Below are positions 57,344-64,000 of a DNA stretch of 64,000 nt, piece after piece (within the stretch, counting starts at the first letter, position 1; every line of letters starts with the position of its first letter). The position numbers and the translations under genes are program-made. Below the pieces are notes generated by a model that was given only the letters and a program-made list of their open reading frames with translations, was not told where the DNA came from and did no database searches. Location: positions 117,812 through 181,811 of the forward strand of contig NZ_JRKJ01000016.1 of NCBI RefSeq assembly GCF_000770795.1, given 5' to 3'. Source of the stretch: Lysobacter dokdonensis DS-58. Its GTDB lineage: Bacteria; Pseudomonadota; Gammaproteobacteria; Xanthomonadales; Xanthomonadaceae.

Positions 57344-57786
57344 AACTGCAGTTCGAGCAGCCCGTCGCCCAGGTCGTCGTCCGACAACGTCTGCCGGATC
57401 TGCGCCAGGTGCGACTGCTCGCTCCACAATTCGAACTTGTCGCCCATGCCCAGCAGCACCGCCTTCTTCTCCAGCCCCGTCGCGTTGCGATGGCTCGCCG
57501 GCAGCGAAATGCGGCCGCTGGCGTCGGGCTCGACGAAGGTGGCCGCGCCGACCAGCTTCAGCTGCAGGTTGCGGCTGACGCTCTTGGTGCGCGGGAGGGC
57601 GTTGACCTGGTCGCGGACGCGCTCCCAGGCGGGCATCGGGTAGAGATAGAGGCAACCGGCGTCGAACGGGTTGTAGGTGACCACCAACTGGTTGCCGCAC
57701 TCGCGCGCGACGACGTCCCGGTAGCTGGTCGGGATGGCCAGCCGGCCCTTGTCGTCGATTGTGATGGCGGTCTCACCCTGGAACAT
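57340..57786 (-). CDS. mraZ: Transcriptional regulator MraZ
   Basis: MraZ is a DNA-binding regulator of the mra/dcw operon. The 148 residues consist of two SpoVT-AbrB-like domains (about 1-55 and 75-125), each with the conserved DxKGR-type motif: [13 protein letters not shown] and [13 protein letters not shown]. It is the first gene of the division cluster and would bind the tandem repeats at its own promoter. Confidence 0.97.
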   Translation of the reverse strand: MFQGETAITIDDKGRLAIPTSYRDVVARECGNQLVVTYNPFDAGCLYLYPMPAWERVRDQVNALPRTKSVSRNLQLKLVGAATFVEPDASGRISLPASHRNATGLEKKAVLLGMGDKFELWSEQSHLAQIRQTLSDDDLGDGLLELQL

Positions 57787-57829
57787 CGCCCTGCCCGGTT
57801 TTGCCCGTCTGCCGCGGGCTCGTTGAGTT

Positions 57830-57869
57830 GGGTCTCCACGGATTTCCCGGAATTCCCACGAGTCGCCAC
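57830..57869 (-). promoter_or_regulatory. MraZ operator: four 10-bp direct repeats
   Basis: Reading the minus strand, four 10-base units follow head to tail without gaps: GTGGCGACTC, then GTGGGAATTC, then CGGGAAATCC, then GTGGAGACCC. The repeated (G/C)(T/G)GG(N) motif at 10-base spacing matches MraZ boxes of other bacteria. The first unit overlaps the -10 hexamer, so binding would block RNA polymerase, consistent with autorepression. Confidence 0.85.
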
Positions 57870-57896
57870 GTTAGGCCCCGCCCACAGGGTTGTCAA
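57868..57896 (-). promoter_or_regulatory. Pmra promoter of the dcw cluster
   Basis: On the minus strand TTGACA (57896-57891) is a perfect -35 hexamer, spaced 17 bases from TAACGT (57873-57868). The predicted start is near 57861, inside the MraZ repeats, about 75 bases upstream of mraZ. Confidence 0.85.
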
Positions 57897-58057
57897 CAGG
57901 CTTCGGGACAAGTTTTCGCTTTTGCCATCAATGGCTTGCGACGAACTTCAGAGTCTGGTTCAAGACTTATCCACTAAGCCTTGAATCGTCTCAAATTGTG
58001 AGATTGGACCCCTCCCGGTCCCCTTCGGCCTTCCTCACCCCGACCGGCGGGTTCTGC

Positions 58058-58063
58058 CACAAT
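58058..58063 (+). promoter_or_regulatory. Likely -10 element of rnpB
   Basis: CACAAT ends seven bases before the expected 5' end of the RNase P RNA. No good -35 hexamer is visible at the right distance. The 175 bases between Pmra and rnpB hold no gene. Confidence 0.4.
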
Positions 58064-58070
58064 CCCGCCC

Positions 58071-58424
58071 GGCGGAGTCGGCCAGGCAACCGCGTCGCGC
58101 GCAAGCGCGCCGAGGAAAGTCCGGGCTCCACAGGGCACGGTGCCAGGTAATGCCTGGGCGGCGCGAGCCGACGGAAAGTGCAGCAGAAAGAAACCGCCGA
58201 TGGCCCTTCGGGGATCAGGCAAGGGTGAAATGGTGCGGTAAGAGCGCACCGCGAGTCCGGTAACGGACCGGCACGGCAAACCCCACCGGGAGCAAGGCCA
58301 AATAGGGACCTCATGACGTTGCCCGCGTCGGGTCCGGGTAGGCTGCTTGAGCGGACTGGCGACAGGACGCCTAGAGGAATGGTTGCCCCAGACAAAACCC
58401 GGCTTATCGGCCAACTCCGCCACT
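58071..58424 (+). ncRNA. rnpB: RNase P RNA (bacterial type A)
   Basis: The RNA that, with RnpA, cuts the 5' leader from tRNA precursors. The outer stem P1 pairs GGCGGAGTCGGCC at the 5' end with GGCCAACTCCGCC at the 3' end. The universal core GAGGAAAGTCCGGGCTCCAC, the AGGGTGAAA and GGTAAGAGCGCACC segments, GCAAACCCCACC and the 3' CR-V element with ACCCGGCTTAT are all present, in order. Length about 354 bases fits. It lies between mraZ and rsmI, as in Pseudomonas and other gammaproteobacteria, and ends at a strong terminator. Confidence 0.97.
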
Positions 58425-58450
58425 AAAAAGCCCGCTCACGCGGGCTTTTT
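58425..58450. terminator. Bidirectional terminator between rnpB and rsmI
   Basis: An 11-bp perfect stem (AAAAAGCCCGC / GCGGGCTTTTT, loop TCAC) carries five T residues on each strand. It starts right after the RNase P RNA and lies nine bases before the rsmI stop, so it serves both convergent genes. Confidence 0.95.
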
Positions 58451-58459
58451 GGTGCGCGC

Positions 58460-59290
58460 TCAACTTCCGTAGAGGGCTTTGCGCGGCGCGCCGCTGAGTT
58501 CGGCGGCGAGTTTGGCGGCGGTCGAGGGCGGCAGGTGTTCCCCGAGTTTGGCGTACAGGCGGCGGCCTTCGACGATGCGCGCGTCTTCGTCTTCGCCGGC
58601 CCCCGCCACGAGGACGACGAACTCGCCCTTGCGCTGGTTGGGATCGGCGGCCACGCGCGCCTGCAGTGCTTCGAGCGTGCCGTCGAGGACGGTTTCGAAG
58701 AGCTTCGTCAGTTCGCGCGCGATCACCGCGCGGCGTTGCCCGCCGAAGATCGTCGCCATGTCGGCGAGCGTTTCCTCGATGCGGTGCGCCGATTCGTAGA
58801 ACGCGAGCGTGCGCGTTTCCGTGGCGAGCGGCGCCAGGCGTTCACGGCGCGCGTTGCCTTTCGCCGGCAGGAATCCTTCGAAAACGAGCCGATCGCTCGG
58901 CAGGCCCGCGACGCTCAGCGCGGCGACGAACGCGCACGCGCCCGGCACCGGGCTCACCGCGATGCCCGCCGCGCGGGCCGCGCGCACGAGGCGAAAGCCC
59001 GGGTCGCTCACCAGGGGCGTGCCGGCGTCCGACACCAGGCCGAGCGATTCGCCCGCCTGCAAACGGGCGACCAGCTTTTCCGCGAGCTGCTCTTCGTTGT
59101 GTTCGTGCAACGCGACCAGCGGCCGTTCGAGCCCGTAGTGCGCGAGCATCTGCCGCGTGTGGCGCGTGTCTTCCGCGCAGATGGCCGACACCGCGCGCAG
59201 CGTGTCGAGCGCACGCGGCGAGAGGTCGCCGAGATTCCCGATGGGCGTCGCGATCACGTGCAGCGTGCCGGGTCGAGCTGGGGAGGACAT
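58460..59290 (-). CDS. rsmI: 16S rRNA C1402 2'-O-methyltransferase
   Basis: RsmI methylates the 2'-hydroxyl of C1402, the same base that RsmH modifies. The 276 residues are of the tetrapyrrole-methylase fold, with LHVIATPIGNLGDLSPRA at the start, AEDTRHTRQML, LVSDAGTPLVSDPGF and PGACAFVAALSVAGLP. I chose ATG 59290, which has AAGGG upstream; an ATG at 59317 is in frame but gives an extra nine residues. It diverges from the LpoA-like gene, with 96 bases between the start codons. Confidence 0.96.
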   Translation of the reverse strand: MSSPARPGTLHVIATPIGNLGDLSPRALDTLRAVSAICAEDTRHTRQMLAHYGLERPLVALHEHNEEQLAEKLVARLQAGESLGLVSDAGTPLVSDPGFRLVRAARAAGIAVSPVPGACAFVAALSVAGLPSDRLVFEGFLPAKGNARRERLAPLATETRTLAFYESAHRIEETLADMATIFGGQRRAVIARELTKLFETVLDGTLEALQARVAADPNQRKGEFVVLVAGAGEDEDARIVEGRRLYAKLGEHLPPSTAAKLAAELSGAPRKALYGS

Positions 59291-59386
59291 CGGTGAACCC
59301 TTCGGCGAAATACGCACGTCGAAGGTGGCATCGACGGGCAGGCGGGTAGAATCCTAGCCGCTTCCCCGCGCTCGATGAGGACCCTG

Positions 59387-60793
59387 ATGCCTTCCACCCG
59401 TGTCTGCTTCCAAAGGAATTGGCTGCGCGCCGTGCTGCTGGGCCTGCTCGCCATCGGCCTGGCCGGTTGCGCGACGGTGAAGGTCACCGGGCCGTCGACG
59501 GCGGGACACACCTATTCGCCCGCGTTCGCGCAGGCGCGCGACCTGGCCAGCAAGGAATCCACGCTGCCCGCCGACCAGCGCGCCGCGAACGCGCGCGCGA
59601 TCGACAAGCTGCTGGCCGGCCTGGACGACGCCACCCTCTCCGCCGACGCGGCTGCGTTGCCCGCGGGCGATCCGCTCTATCAATACGCGGGCCATGCGCT
59701 GCAGCGCCGTGGCCTGCCGCTGCCGCGCCCGTTCGATCGCGGCGCGTGGAGATTCGACGCCGGCAATCGCCCGCCCGCCGAAGGCGACGGCTATCGCCCG
59801 CCGGTGAAGCTCGCGGTGCTGCTGCCGCTGTCGGGCAGTCTCGCGCCGGCCGCCGCGCCCGTGCGGGACGGCTTCCTCACCGGGTATTACGGCGAATCGC
59901 GTCGCCGCCCCGAAATCACGTTCTACGACACGGCCATGGTCGGCGCTGCGGCCGCGTACGCGAAGGCCGTCGCGGAGGGCAACGACTTCGTCGTCGGGCC
60001 GCTGGGTCGCGAGGAAGTCTCCGCGGTGTTCCGCGGCGCGCAGGGCACGGTGCCGATGCTCGCGCTCAATCGCGCGTCGGTTCCGCCGCCGGCCGGCAAT
60101 GCCAGCTTCTCGCTGTCGCCGGAAGACGATGGCATCGCCGCCGCCGAATACCTGCGCGCACGCAAGGCCGTGCGCGTGCTGGTGATCACCGGCGTCGACG
60201 AAGGCCTGCATCGCGCCGCCTCGGCGCTGCGCGATGCATTGGCCGAACGCGGCGGCACGGTGGTCGAGTCGCTCGACATGGGCGGCGACGCCGCATCGCT
60301 ACTCGCACGCCTGCAAGCCTCGGTGCAGAAGGCCGGCCAGGTCGACGCAGTGTTCCTCGCCACGCGCGCGTCGGAAGCGCGCACGATCGCCCCGCTGCTG
60401 GCCTCTGCGGGGCTCGCCGGCAAGCCGCTGGTCGCGACGTCCGCACTCGCGTCGGGCACGGGCAAGCCGGCCGAAGACATGGTGCTCGATGGCATCGCGT
60501 ATCCCACCGAGCCGTGGACGGTGCGCGGCGTTTCGGGTCTGCCGTCTGCTGCGAGCGTCGCATCGCAACTGAAGACGGCGCGCGGTCCCGCGGCCCGCCT
60601 GTTCGCCTTCGGTTACGACGCATGGCTGATCACGGCGTATCTCGAGAAGCTCGCGCTCGATCCCAACGGTTCGGTGCAAGGCGCGACCGGAACGCTGCGC
60701 CTGGATCCGGTCGGCAACATCCTGCATACGCCGACGTGGTCGACGTTCCGGGGCGGCATGCAGGTGCCGCTCGCGGATGCGGCGGCGCGCTGA
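59387..60793 (+). CDS. lpoA: LpoA-like (LppC) outer-membrane lipoprotein
   Basis: LpoA activates the peptidoglycan synthase PBP1A from the outer membrane. The 468 residues begin with a lipoprotein signal whose lipobox is LAGC with lipidated C28. A short helical part (about 45-115) precedes a periplasmic-binding-protein-like domain (about 140-460) opening [13 protein letters not shown]. It is shorter than the E. coli protein, mainly in the N-terminal TPR region, as is usual for this family. ATG 59387 has GAGG six bases upstream; ATG 59375 is an alternative. A TAGAAT at 59347-59352 could be a -10 element. The rsmI-lpoA-yraN grouping is conserved. Confidence 0.85.
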   Translation: MPSTRVCFQRNWLRAVLLGLLAIGLAGCATVKVTGPSTAGHTYSPAFAQARDLASKESTLPADQRAANARAIDKLLAGLDDATLSADAAALPAGDPLYQYAGHALQRRGLPLPRPFDRGAWRFDAGNRPPAEGDGYRPPVKLAVLLPLSGSLAPAAAPVRDGFLTGYYGESRRRPEITFYDTAMVGAAAAYAKAVAEGNDFVVGPLGREEVSAVFRGAQGTVPMLALNRASVPPPAGNASFSLSPEDDGIAAAEYLRARKAVRVLVITGVDEGLHRAASALRDALAERGGTVVESLDMGGDAASLLARLQASVQKAGQVDAVFLATRASEARTIAPLLASAGLAGKPLVATSALASGTGKPAEDMVLDGIAYPTEPWTVRGVSGLPSAASVASQLKTARGPAARLFAFGYDAWLITAYLEKLALDPNGSVQGATGTLRLDPVGNILHTPTWSTFRGGMQVPLADAAAR

Positions 60794-61169
60794 CGCGCCG
60801 CCCATCGATCGCCGCGCGCGCGGCGCCGCCGTCGAGGCCGCCGCGCTCGCTCATCTGCAGACGCATGGCCTTCGGCTGATCGCGCGCAATGCGCTGAGCA
60901 GGGTCGGTGAGCTCGACCTCGTGATGCGCGATGGCGCGAGCGTCGTGTTCTTCGAAGTGCGGTATCGCGCGCAGTCGGGGTATGGCGGCGGTGCGGCGTC
61001 CATCGACGCGGCCAAACGGCGCAAGCTGGTGCGCGCGGCGCACGTGTTCCTCAAGCGCAACCCGGCCCTCGCCCAGTGTCCGTGCCGCTTCGATGTCGTG
61101 GACGCCAGCGGCGATCCCGAGGCGCCCGACTTGCGCTGGCTCCGCGCGGCCTTCACCACCGGGGGCTGA
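60777..61169 (+). CDS. yraN: YraN family (UPF0102) nuclease-fold protein
   Basis: A 130-residue protein of the YraN family, which has a restriction-endonuclease-like fold. The family hallmarks are present: [10 protein letters not shown] followed by [17 protein letters not shown], and [14 protein letters not shown]. Its molecular role is not established. ATG 60777 lies within lpoA, giving a 17-base overlap and likely translational coupling. In E. coli the next gene is diaA; here it is an unrelated SGNH hydrolase. Confidence 0.92.
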   Translation: MRRRADAPPIDRRARGAAVEAAALAHLQTHGLRLIARNALSRVGELDLVMRDGASVVFFEVRYRAQSGYGGGAASIDAAKRRKLVRAAHVFLKRNPALAQCPCRFDVVDASGDPEAPDLRWLRAAFTTGG

Positions 61170-61243
61170 CCGCACTGCCGATGTGCACTTGACGCTGGGC
61201 GCGCGCGGGGTTGCCATGCAGGCACCGATCCTGCGAGGTGGTC

Positions 61244-62056
61244 ATGCCGCTCATTCGACTTCGCACCGCCCTCGCCGTCCTCCTGCTGGGCTTGAGTTGC
61301 ATCGCACATGCGCAGGACGCGGCGCCGCGCAAGCTGCGCGTCCTGTTCGTCGGCAACAGCCTGACCTACGTCAACGATCTGCCCGCGACGTTCCGCGCGC
61401 TCGCGGCATCGCAACCCGCGCCGGTGGCGATCGAGACGCAGACCTTCGTCGAGCCTGGCGGCTCGCTCGCCGATCGCTGGAACGACGGAAAGGCCGCCGC
61501 CGCGCTCGCCGGCGGACATTGGGATGCACTGGTGCTGCAGGAACGCGGTGGCGTGCTCGCGTGCATGGTCGACAGCGAACAACGCAGTTCCGTCGATTGC
61601 CGCGCAAGCGAACGTGCGCACCGCGAGTTCGCCGCAAAGGCGAAGGCCGTCGGCACGCCGGTCTACCTGCTCGCGACGTGGGGCCCGGACGATACGTGGC
61701 AGGGCAAACTCGACCGCGCGGCGAAACAGATCGCATCGCGCACGGATGCGAAAGTCATTCCCGCGGGCAAGGCGCTGCGCGCGCTCGCGCATCGCAACGG
61801 CGACAAGGCCACATTCCCCGACACCGTGCACCCGAGCCTGGTCGCCACGCTGGTGATGGCGGCGCAATTGCACGAAGCGATCGTCGGCGCGTGGCCACAA
61901 CCTGCGGACGTCACGCTGGACTTCGCGTTGCTCCCGGCGAATGCGGCGGTGACCGCCGACACGCCGATGGAGTCGCAGGAACAGCTGAAAGGTCAGCCGA
62001 AGAAGACGGTGGTGAAGGCCGATGCGATGGCAGTGGTGATCGACGCGGCGAAGTGA
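61244..62056 (+). CDS. Exported SGNH/GDSL-type hydrolase
   Basis: A 270-residue protein with a Sec signal peptide (hydrophobic 8-20, likely cut after AHA at 21-23). The mature part has the SGNH block I GNSLT with nucleophile S39, and the C-terminal DTVH motif (D193, H196) that completes the catalytic triad. The family includes secreted esterases and lipases acting on acyl or acetyl groups of lipids and polysaccharides. A GAGG ribosome site precedes ATG 61244. It is convergent with thiL, seven bases apart, with no terminator. The substrate is unknown; the C-terminal 60 residues are charged and of unclear role. Confidence 0.75.
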   Translation: MPLIRLRTALAVLLLGLSCIAHAQDAAPRKLRVLFVGNSLTYVNDLPATFRALAASQPAPVAIETQTFVEPGGSLADRWNDGKAAAALAGGHWDALVLQERGGVLACMVDSEQRSSVDCRASERAHREFAAKAKAVGTPVYLLATWGPDDTWQGKLDRAAKQIASRTDAKVIPAGKALRALAHRNGDKATFPDTVHPSLVATLVMAAQLHEAIVGAWPQPADVTLDFALLPANAAVTADTPMESQEQLKGQPKKTVVKADAMAVVIDAAK

Positions 62057-62063
62057 CCGTGCG

Positions 62064-63020
62064 TCAGGCGAAGTGTTGCCAGCCTGCGGAATCCGAGCCC
62101 CACGGCGCGCCATCCGAACCACGCACATCGACCCCCTCGCCCGCGACGACCGTCCCGATGCGCGTCACCGCCACACCCGCCTCGCATGCAGCCGCTTCCA
62201 CCGCATCCCGTTCATCGGAACGCGCCGTGAAACACAACTCGTAATCATCGCCGCCGGCGGCCTGCAGATGCCGCCGCGCGTCGCCACCGAAGCCGGTGCG
62301 CAATGCCTCCGATGCCGGCAACGCGTCCACATCGATCTGCGCACCGACGCCGCTTGCGACGCACACATGCGTCAGATCCGCGAGCAACCCATCCGACACA
62401 TCGATGCACGCATTCGCAACACCCGCGAGCGCACGCCCCAATGCAACACGCGGGACAGGCCGATCCAATCGTTCACGCAACGAGGAGTCGATCAGCGCCC
62501 CCGCGCGCCATTGCGTCAACGCAGCGGCCGCATCGCCGAGCGTGCCGCTCACCCACACGTCGTCGCCGTCGCGCGCAGCTGCGCGCCGCAATGCGCGCGC
62601 TGCATCCACGAACCCGTGCACCGTGACGCTCACCGACAACGGCCCGCGCGTTGTATCGCCGCCGACCAACGCGACGCCGTGCATCGCCGCCAATGCCGTG
62701 AAGCCATCGAGGAAGGCATCGACCCACGCCGGATCGCCGTCGGGCAACGACAGGGACAAGGTGCACCACGCAGGCTGCGCGCCCATCGCCGCAAGGTCGG
62801 ACAGATTCACCGCGAGCGCCTTCCACCCGATGTCGGAGGCGGCGGTTTCGACAGGAAAATGCACGCCCGCGTTGAGCGTGTCGGTCGCCACCACCAGCGT
62901 CTGGCCGGTGGGAACCTGCAACAGCGCCGCATCGTCGCCGATGCCGAGCAACACGTCGTCGCGCGCGGTGGCGGCGCGACGCCGGATCCGTTCGATCAGG
63001 TCGAACTCGCGCGCGCTCAC
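62064..63020 (-). CDS. thiL: Thiamine-monophosphate kinase
   Basis: ThiL phosphorylates thiamine monophosphate to the active diphosphate. The 318 residues show the AIR-synthase-like fold: LLGIGDDAALLQ, VATDTLNAGVHF, the DLAAMGA metal-binding segment, GGDTTRG and IDVSDGLLADL. It starts at GTG 63020, overlapping the nusB stop (GTGA). It is the last gene of the ribH-nusB-thiL operon, a common arrangement in proteobacteria. Confidence 0.96.
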   Translation of the reverse strand: MSAREFDLIERIRRRAATARDDVLLGIGDDAALLQVPTGQTLVVATDTLNAGVHFPVETAASDIGWKALAVNLSDLAAMGAQPAWCTLSLSLPDGDPAWVDAFLDGFTALAAMHGVALVGGDTTRGPLSVSVTVHGFVDAARALRRAAARDGDDVWVSGTLGDAAAALTQWRAGALIDSSLRERLDRPVPRVALGRALAGVANACIDVSDGLLADLTHVCVASGVGAQIDVDALPASEALRTGFGGDARRHLQAAGGDDYELCFTARSDERDAVEAAACEAGVAVTRIGTVVAGEGVDVRGSDGAPWGSDSAGWQHFA

Positions 63021-63472
63021 TTGCGCGAGGCGTCGAACTCCGCCGTGCGCCACGCGGCGGCTGCATGGTCGAGCACGCCGTTGACGAACGTGTGGCCGTG
63101 CTCGGAACCGAAGCGCTTGGTGCTGTCGATCGCCTCGTTCAACACGACGCGGTACGGCACGTCGAGTCGATGGCGCAGTTCGTACGCGGCGATGCGCATC
63201 GCGGCGCGTTCGATCGGGTCGACTTCCTCGACAGTGCGATCCAGGAATTCCTGCAACGCCGCGTCCAGTTCGCGCACGTGCTTGGTCACGCCGATCACCA
63301 GGTCCTCGAAATACGCGACGTCCGCGATTTCGTGCGCCTGCTCGTGCGCGAACTGCGCGATGATCTGCTGCGCCGTGCCGCCGGACATCTGCCAGGCGTA
63401 GATCGCCTGCAGCGCGCGGCGTCGTGCGCGCGAACGGTGGACCGGGTCGATGCCGTCGCGGCGTCGGTTCAA
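63017..63472 (-). CDS. nusB: Transcription antitermination factor NusB
   Basis: NusB works with NusE (S10) in rRNA antitermination. The 151 residues begin [21 protein letters not shown] and show the all-helical NusB core with [19 protein letters not shown] and [15 protein letters not shown]. The only start that fits is TTG 63472, overlapping the ribH stop (TTGA). No ATG or GTG lies nearby before the conserved SRARRRALQ. Confidence 0.93.
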   Translation of the reverse strand: MNRRRDGIDPVHRSRARRRALQAIYAWQMSGGTAQQIIAQFAHEQAHEIADVAYFEDLVIGVTKHVRELDAALQEFLDRTVEEVDPIERAAMRIAAYELRHRLDVPYRVVLNEAIDSTKRFGSEHGHTFVNGVLDHAAAAWRTAEFDASRK

Positions 63473-63936
63473 GGCAACTTCTCCAGCAGGTTGTGCATTT
63501 CGATGGCGGCCAGCGCCGCCTCCTCGCCCTTGTTGCCGTGGCTGCCGCCCGCGCGCGCTTCGGCGTCCTCGAAACGTTCGGCCGCCAGCACGCCGTTGAG
63601 CACCGGCACGCGATAGTCGATCGACACGCGCATCAGGCCGTCGGCGCAACGATCCGCCACGTGTTCGTAATGCCGCGTGTCGCCGCGCACGACGCACCCG
63701 AGCGCGACGATCGCGACGTGCTTGCCGGCGGCGCCCAGGCGCGCGGCGGCGACCGGCAATTCCCACGCGCCGGGCACGCGCACGAAGTCGAGCGCTTCGG
63801 CCGCGATGCCGTTGTCGATGAAGGCCTTGCGCGCGCCTTCGACCAGCGCGTCGGTGACGCGCGGGTTCCAGCGGGCGGCGAGGATGGCGAAGCGGGCGCC
63901 GGGTGCGGCACGCAGGTCGCCTTCGATGAACTTCAT
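63469..63936 (-). CDS. ribH: 6,7-dimethyl-8-ribityllumazine synthase
   Basis: RibH makes the riboflavin precursor 6,7-dimethyl-8-ribityllumazine. The 155 residues show [20 protein letters not shown], the substrate-binding [25 protein letters not shown] with the catalytic histidine region, and [13 protein letters not shown] 63936 (MKFIEGDLR) gives the family start; the frame is open further upstream. A TAAACT at 63971-63976 (minus strand) may be a -10 element. The gene begins the ribH-nusB-thiL operon; ribB-type genes usually lie beyond it, outside the window. Confidence 0.97.
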   Translation of the reverse strand: MKFIEGDLRAAPGARFAILAARWNPRVTDALVEGARKAFIDNGIAAEALDFVRVPGAWELPVAAARLGAAGKHVAIVALGCVVRGDTRHYEHVADRCADGLMRVSIDYRVPVLNGVLAAERFEDAEARAGGSHGNKGEEAALAAIEMHNLLEKLP

Positions 63937-64000
63937 GGACGGGTCGGTCGCAGGGCCGCGGGGGGCGCGCAGTTTAGCGCGCGGGCCATTCGACATGCGC

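Noticed and set aside
57968..57976. TTATCCACT near Pmra and rnpB, one mismatch from a DnaA box
   Set aside because: A single site with no cluster, no AT-rich unwinding element and no dnaA or dnaN nearby, so it is not evidence of an origin.
1..64000. CRISPR arrays, insertion sequences, integrases or tRNA attachment sites around the glycan block
   Set aside because: I found no direct repeats with spacers, no transposase or integrase frame and no tRNA at the block borders, so recent transfer of the glycan block cannot be claimed from local signs.

Overview
The window reads as chromosomal DNA of a high-GC gammaproteobacterium of the Lysobacteraceae (Xanthomonadaceae), Lysobacter-like. This rests on: bamD next to a glutamine-dependent NAD synthetase; the pilS-pilR-pilA ... 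pilB-pilC-pilD-coaE order; the secA / M23 peptidase / dciA / lpxC / ftsZ order; a dcw division cluster without murD; and the ribH-nusB-thiL operon. Genes are tightly packed, mostly with 1-4 base stop/start overlaps. No gene-free stretch exceeds 300 bases, and I saw no tRNA, rRNA, insertion sequence, prophage or CRISPR array.

Layout. 1-6.8 kb: end of bamD, nadE, a nine-domain hybrid sensor kinase and a poxvirus-type topoisomerase IB. 6.8-9 kb: sucCD of the TCA cycle with a terminator and a REP-like palindrome. 9-14.2 kb: the PilS/PilR two-component system, a membrane GT-C glycosyltransferase coupled to pilR, and the major pilin gene pilA behind a good sigma-54 promoter. 14.2-30.9 kb: an accessory block inside the type IV pilus locus. 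It holds three tandem multi-membrane plus TPR proteins resembling TMTC/GT-C protein glycosyltransferases, then a glycan set (GT4 and GT2 glycosyltransferases, a Wzx-like flippase, three methyltransferases, UDP-galactopyranose mutase and a DPM1/GtrB-like enzyme) arranged as a long forward block meeting a short reverse block. 31-35.5 kb: pilB, pilC, pilD and coaE.

35.5-57.9 kb is on the minus strand except dciA (+): a Nudix/ThiE-like fusion, secA, an M23 peptidase, dciA, lpxC and the 15.6-kb mraZ-to-ftsZ cluster. The cluster is driven from a near-consensus promoter overlapping four head-to-tail MraZ-type repeats. 58-64 kb: rnpB (RNase P RNA), rsmI diverging from an LpoA-like lipoprotein and yraN, an exported SGNH hydrolase, and ribH-nusB-thiL.

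How the parts may work together: PilR with sigma-54 drives pilin synthesis; PilD processes prepilin; PilB and PilC assemble the fibre. The embedded block would make a galactofuranose-containing glycan and, by inference, modify pilin or another exported protein through the TMTC-like enzymes. That pilin-glycosylation idea is the most promising candidate for an undescribed system; it rests on motifs and gene context only. The mra/fts cluster makes and places septal peptidoglycan, and the missing murD fits the MurD2/MurL route known in Xanthomonas.
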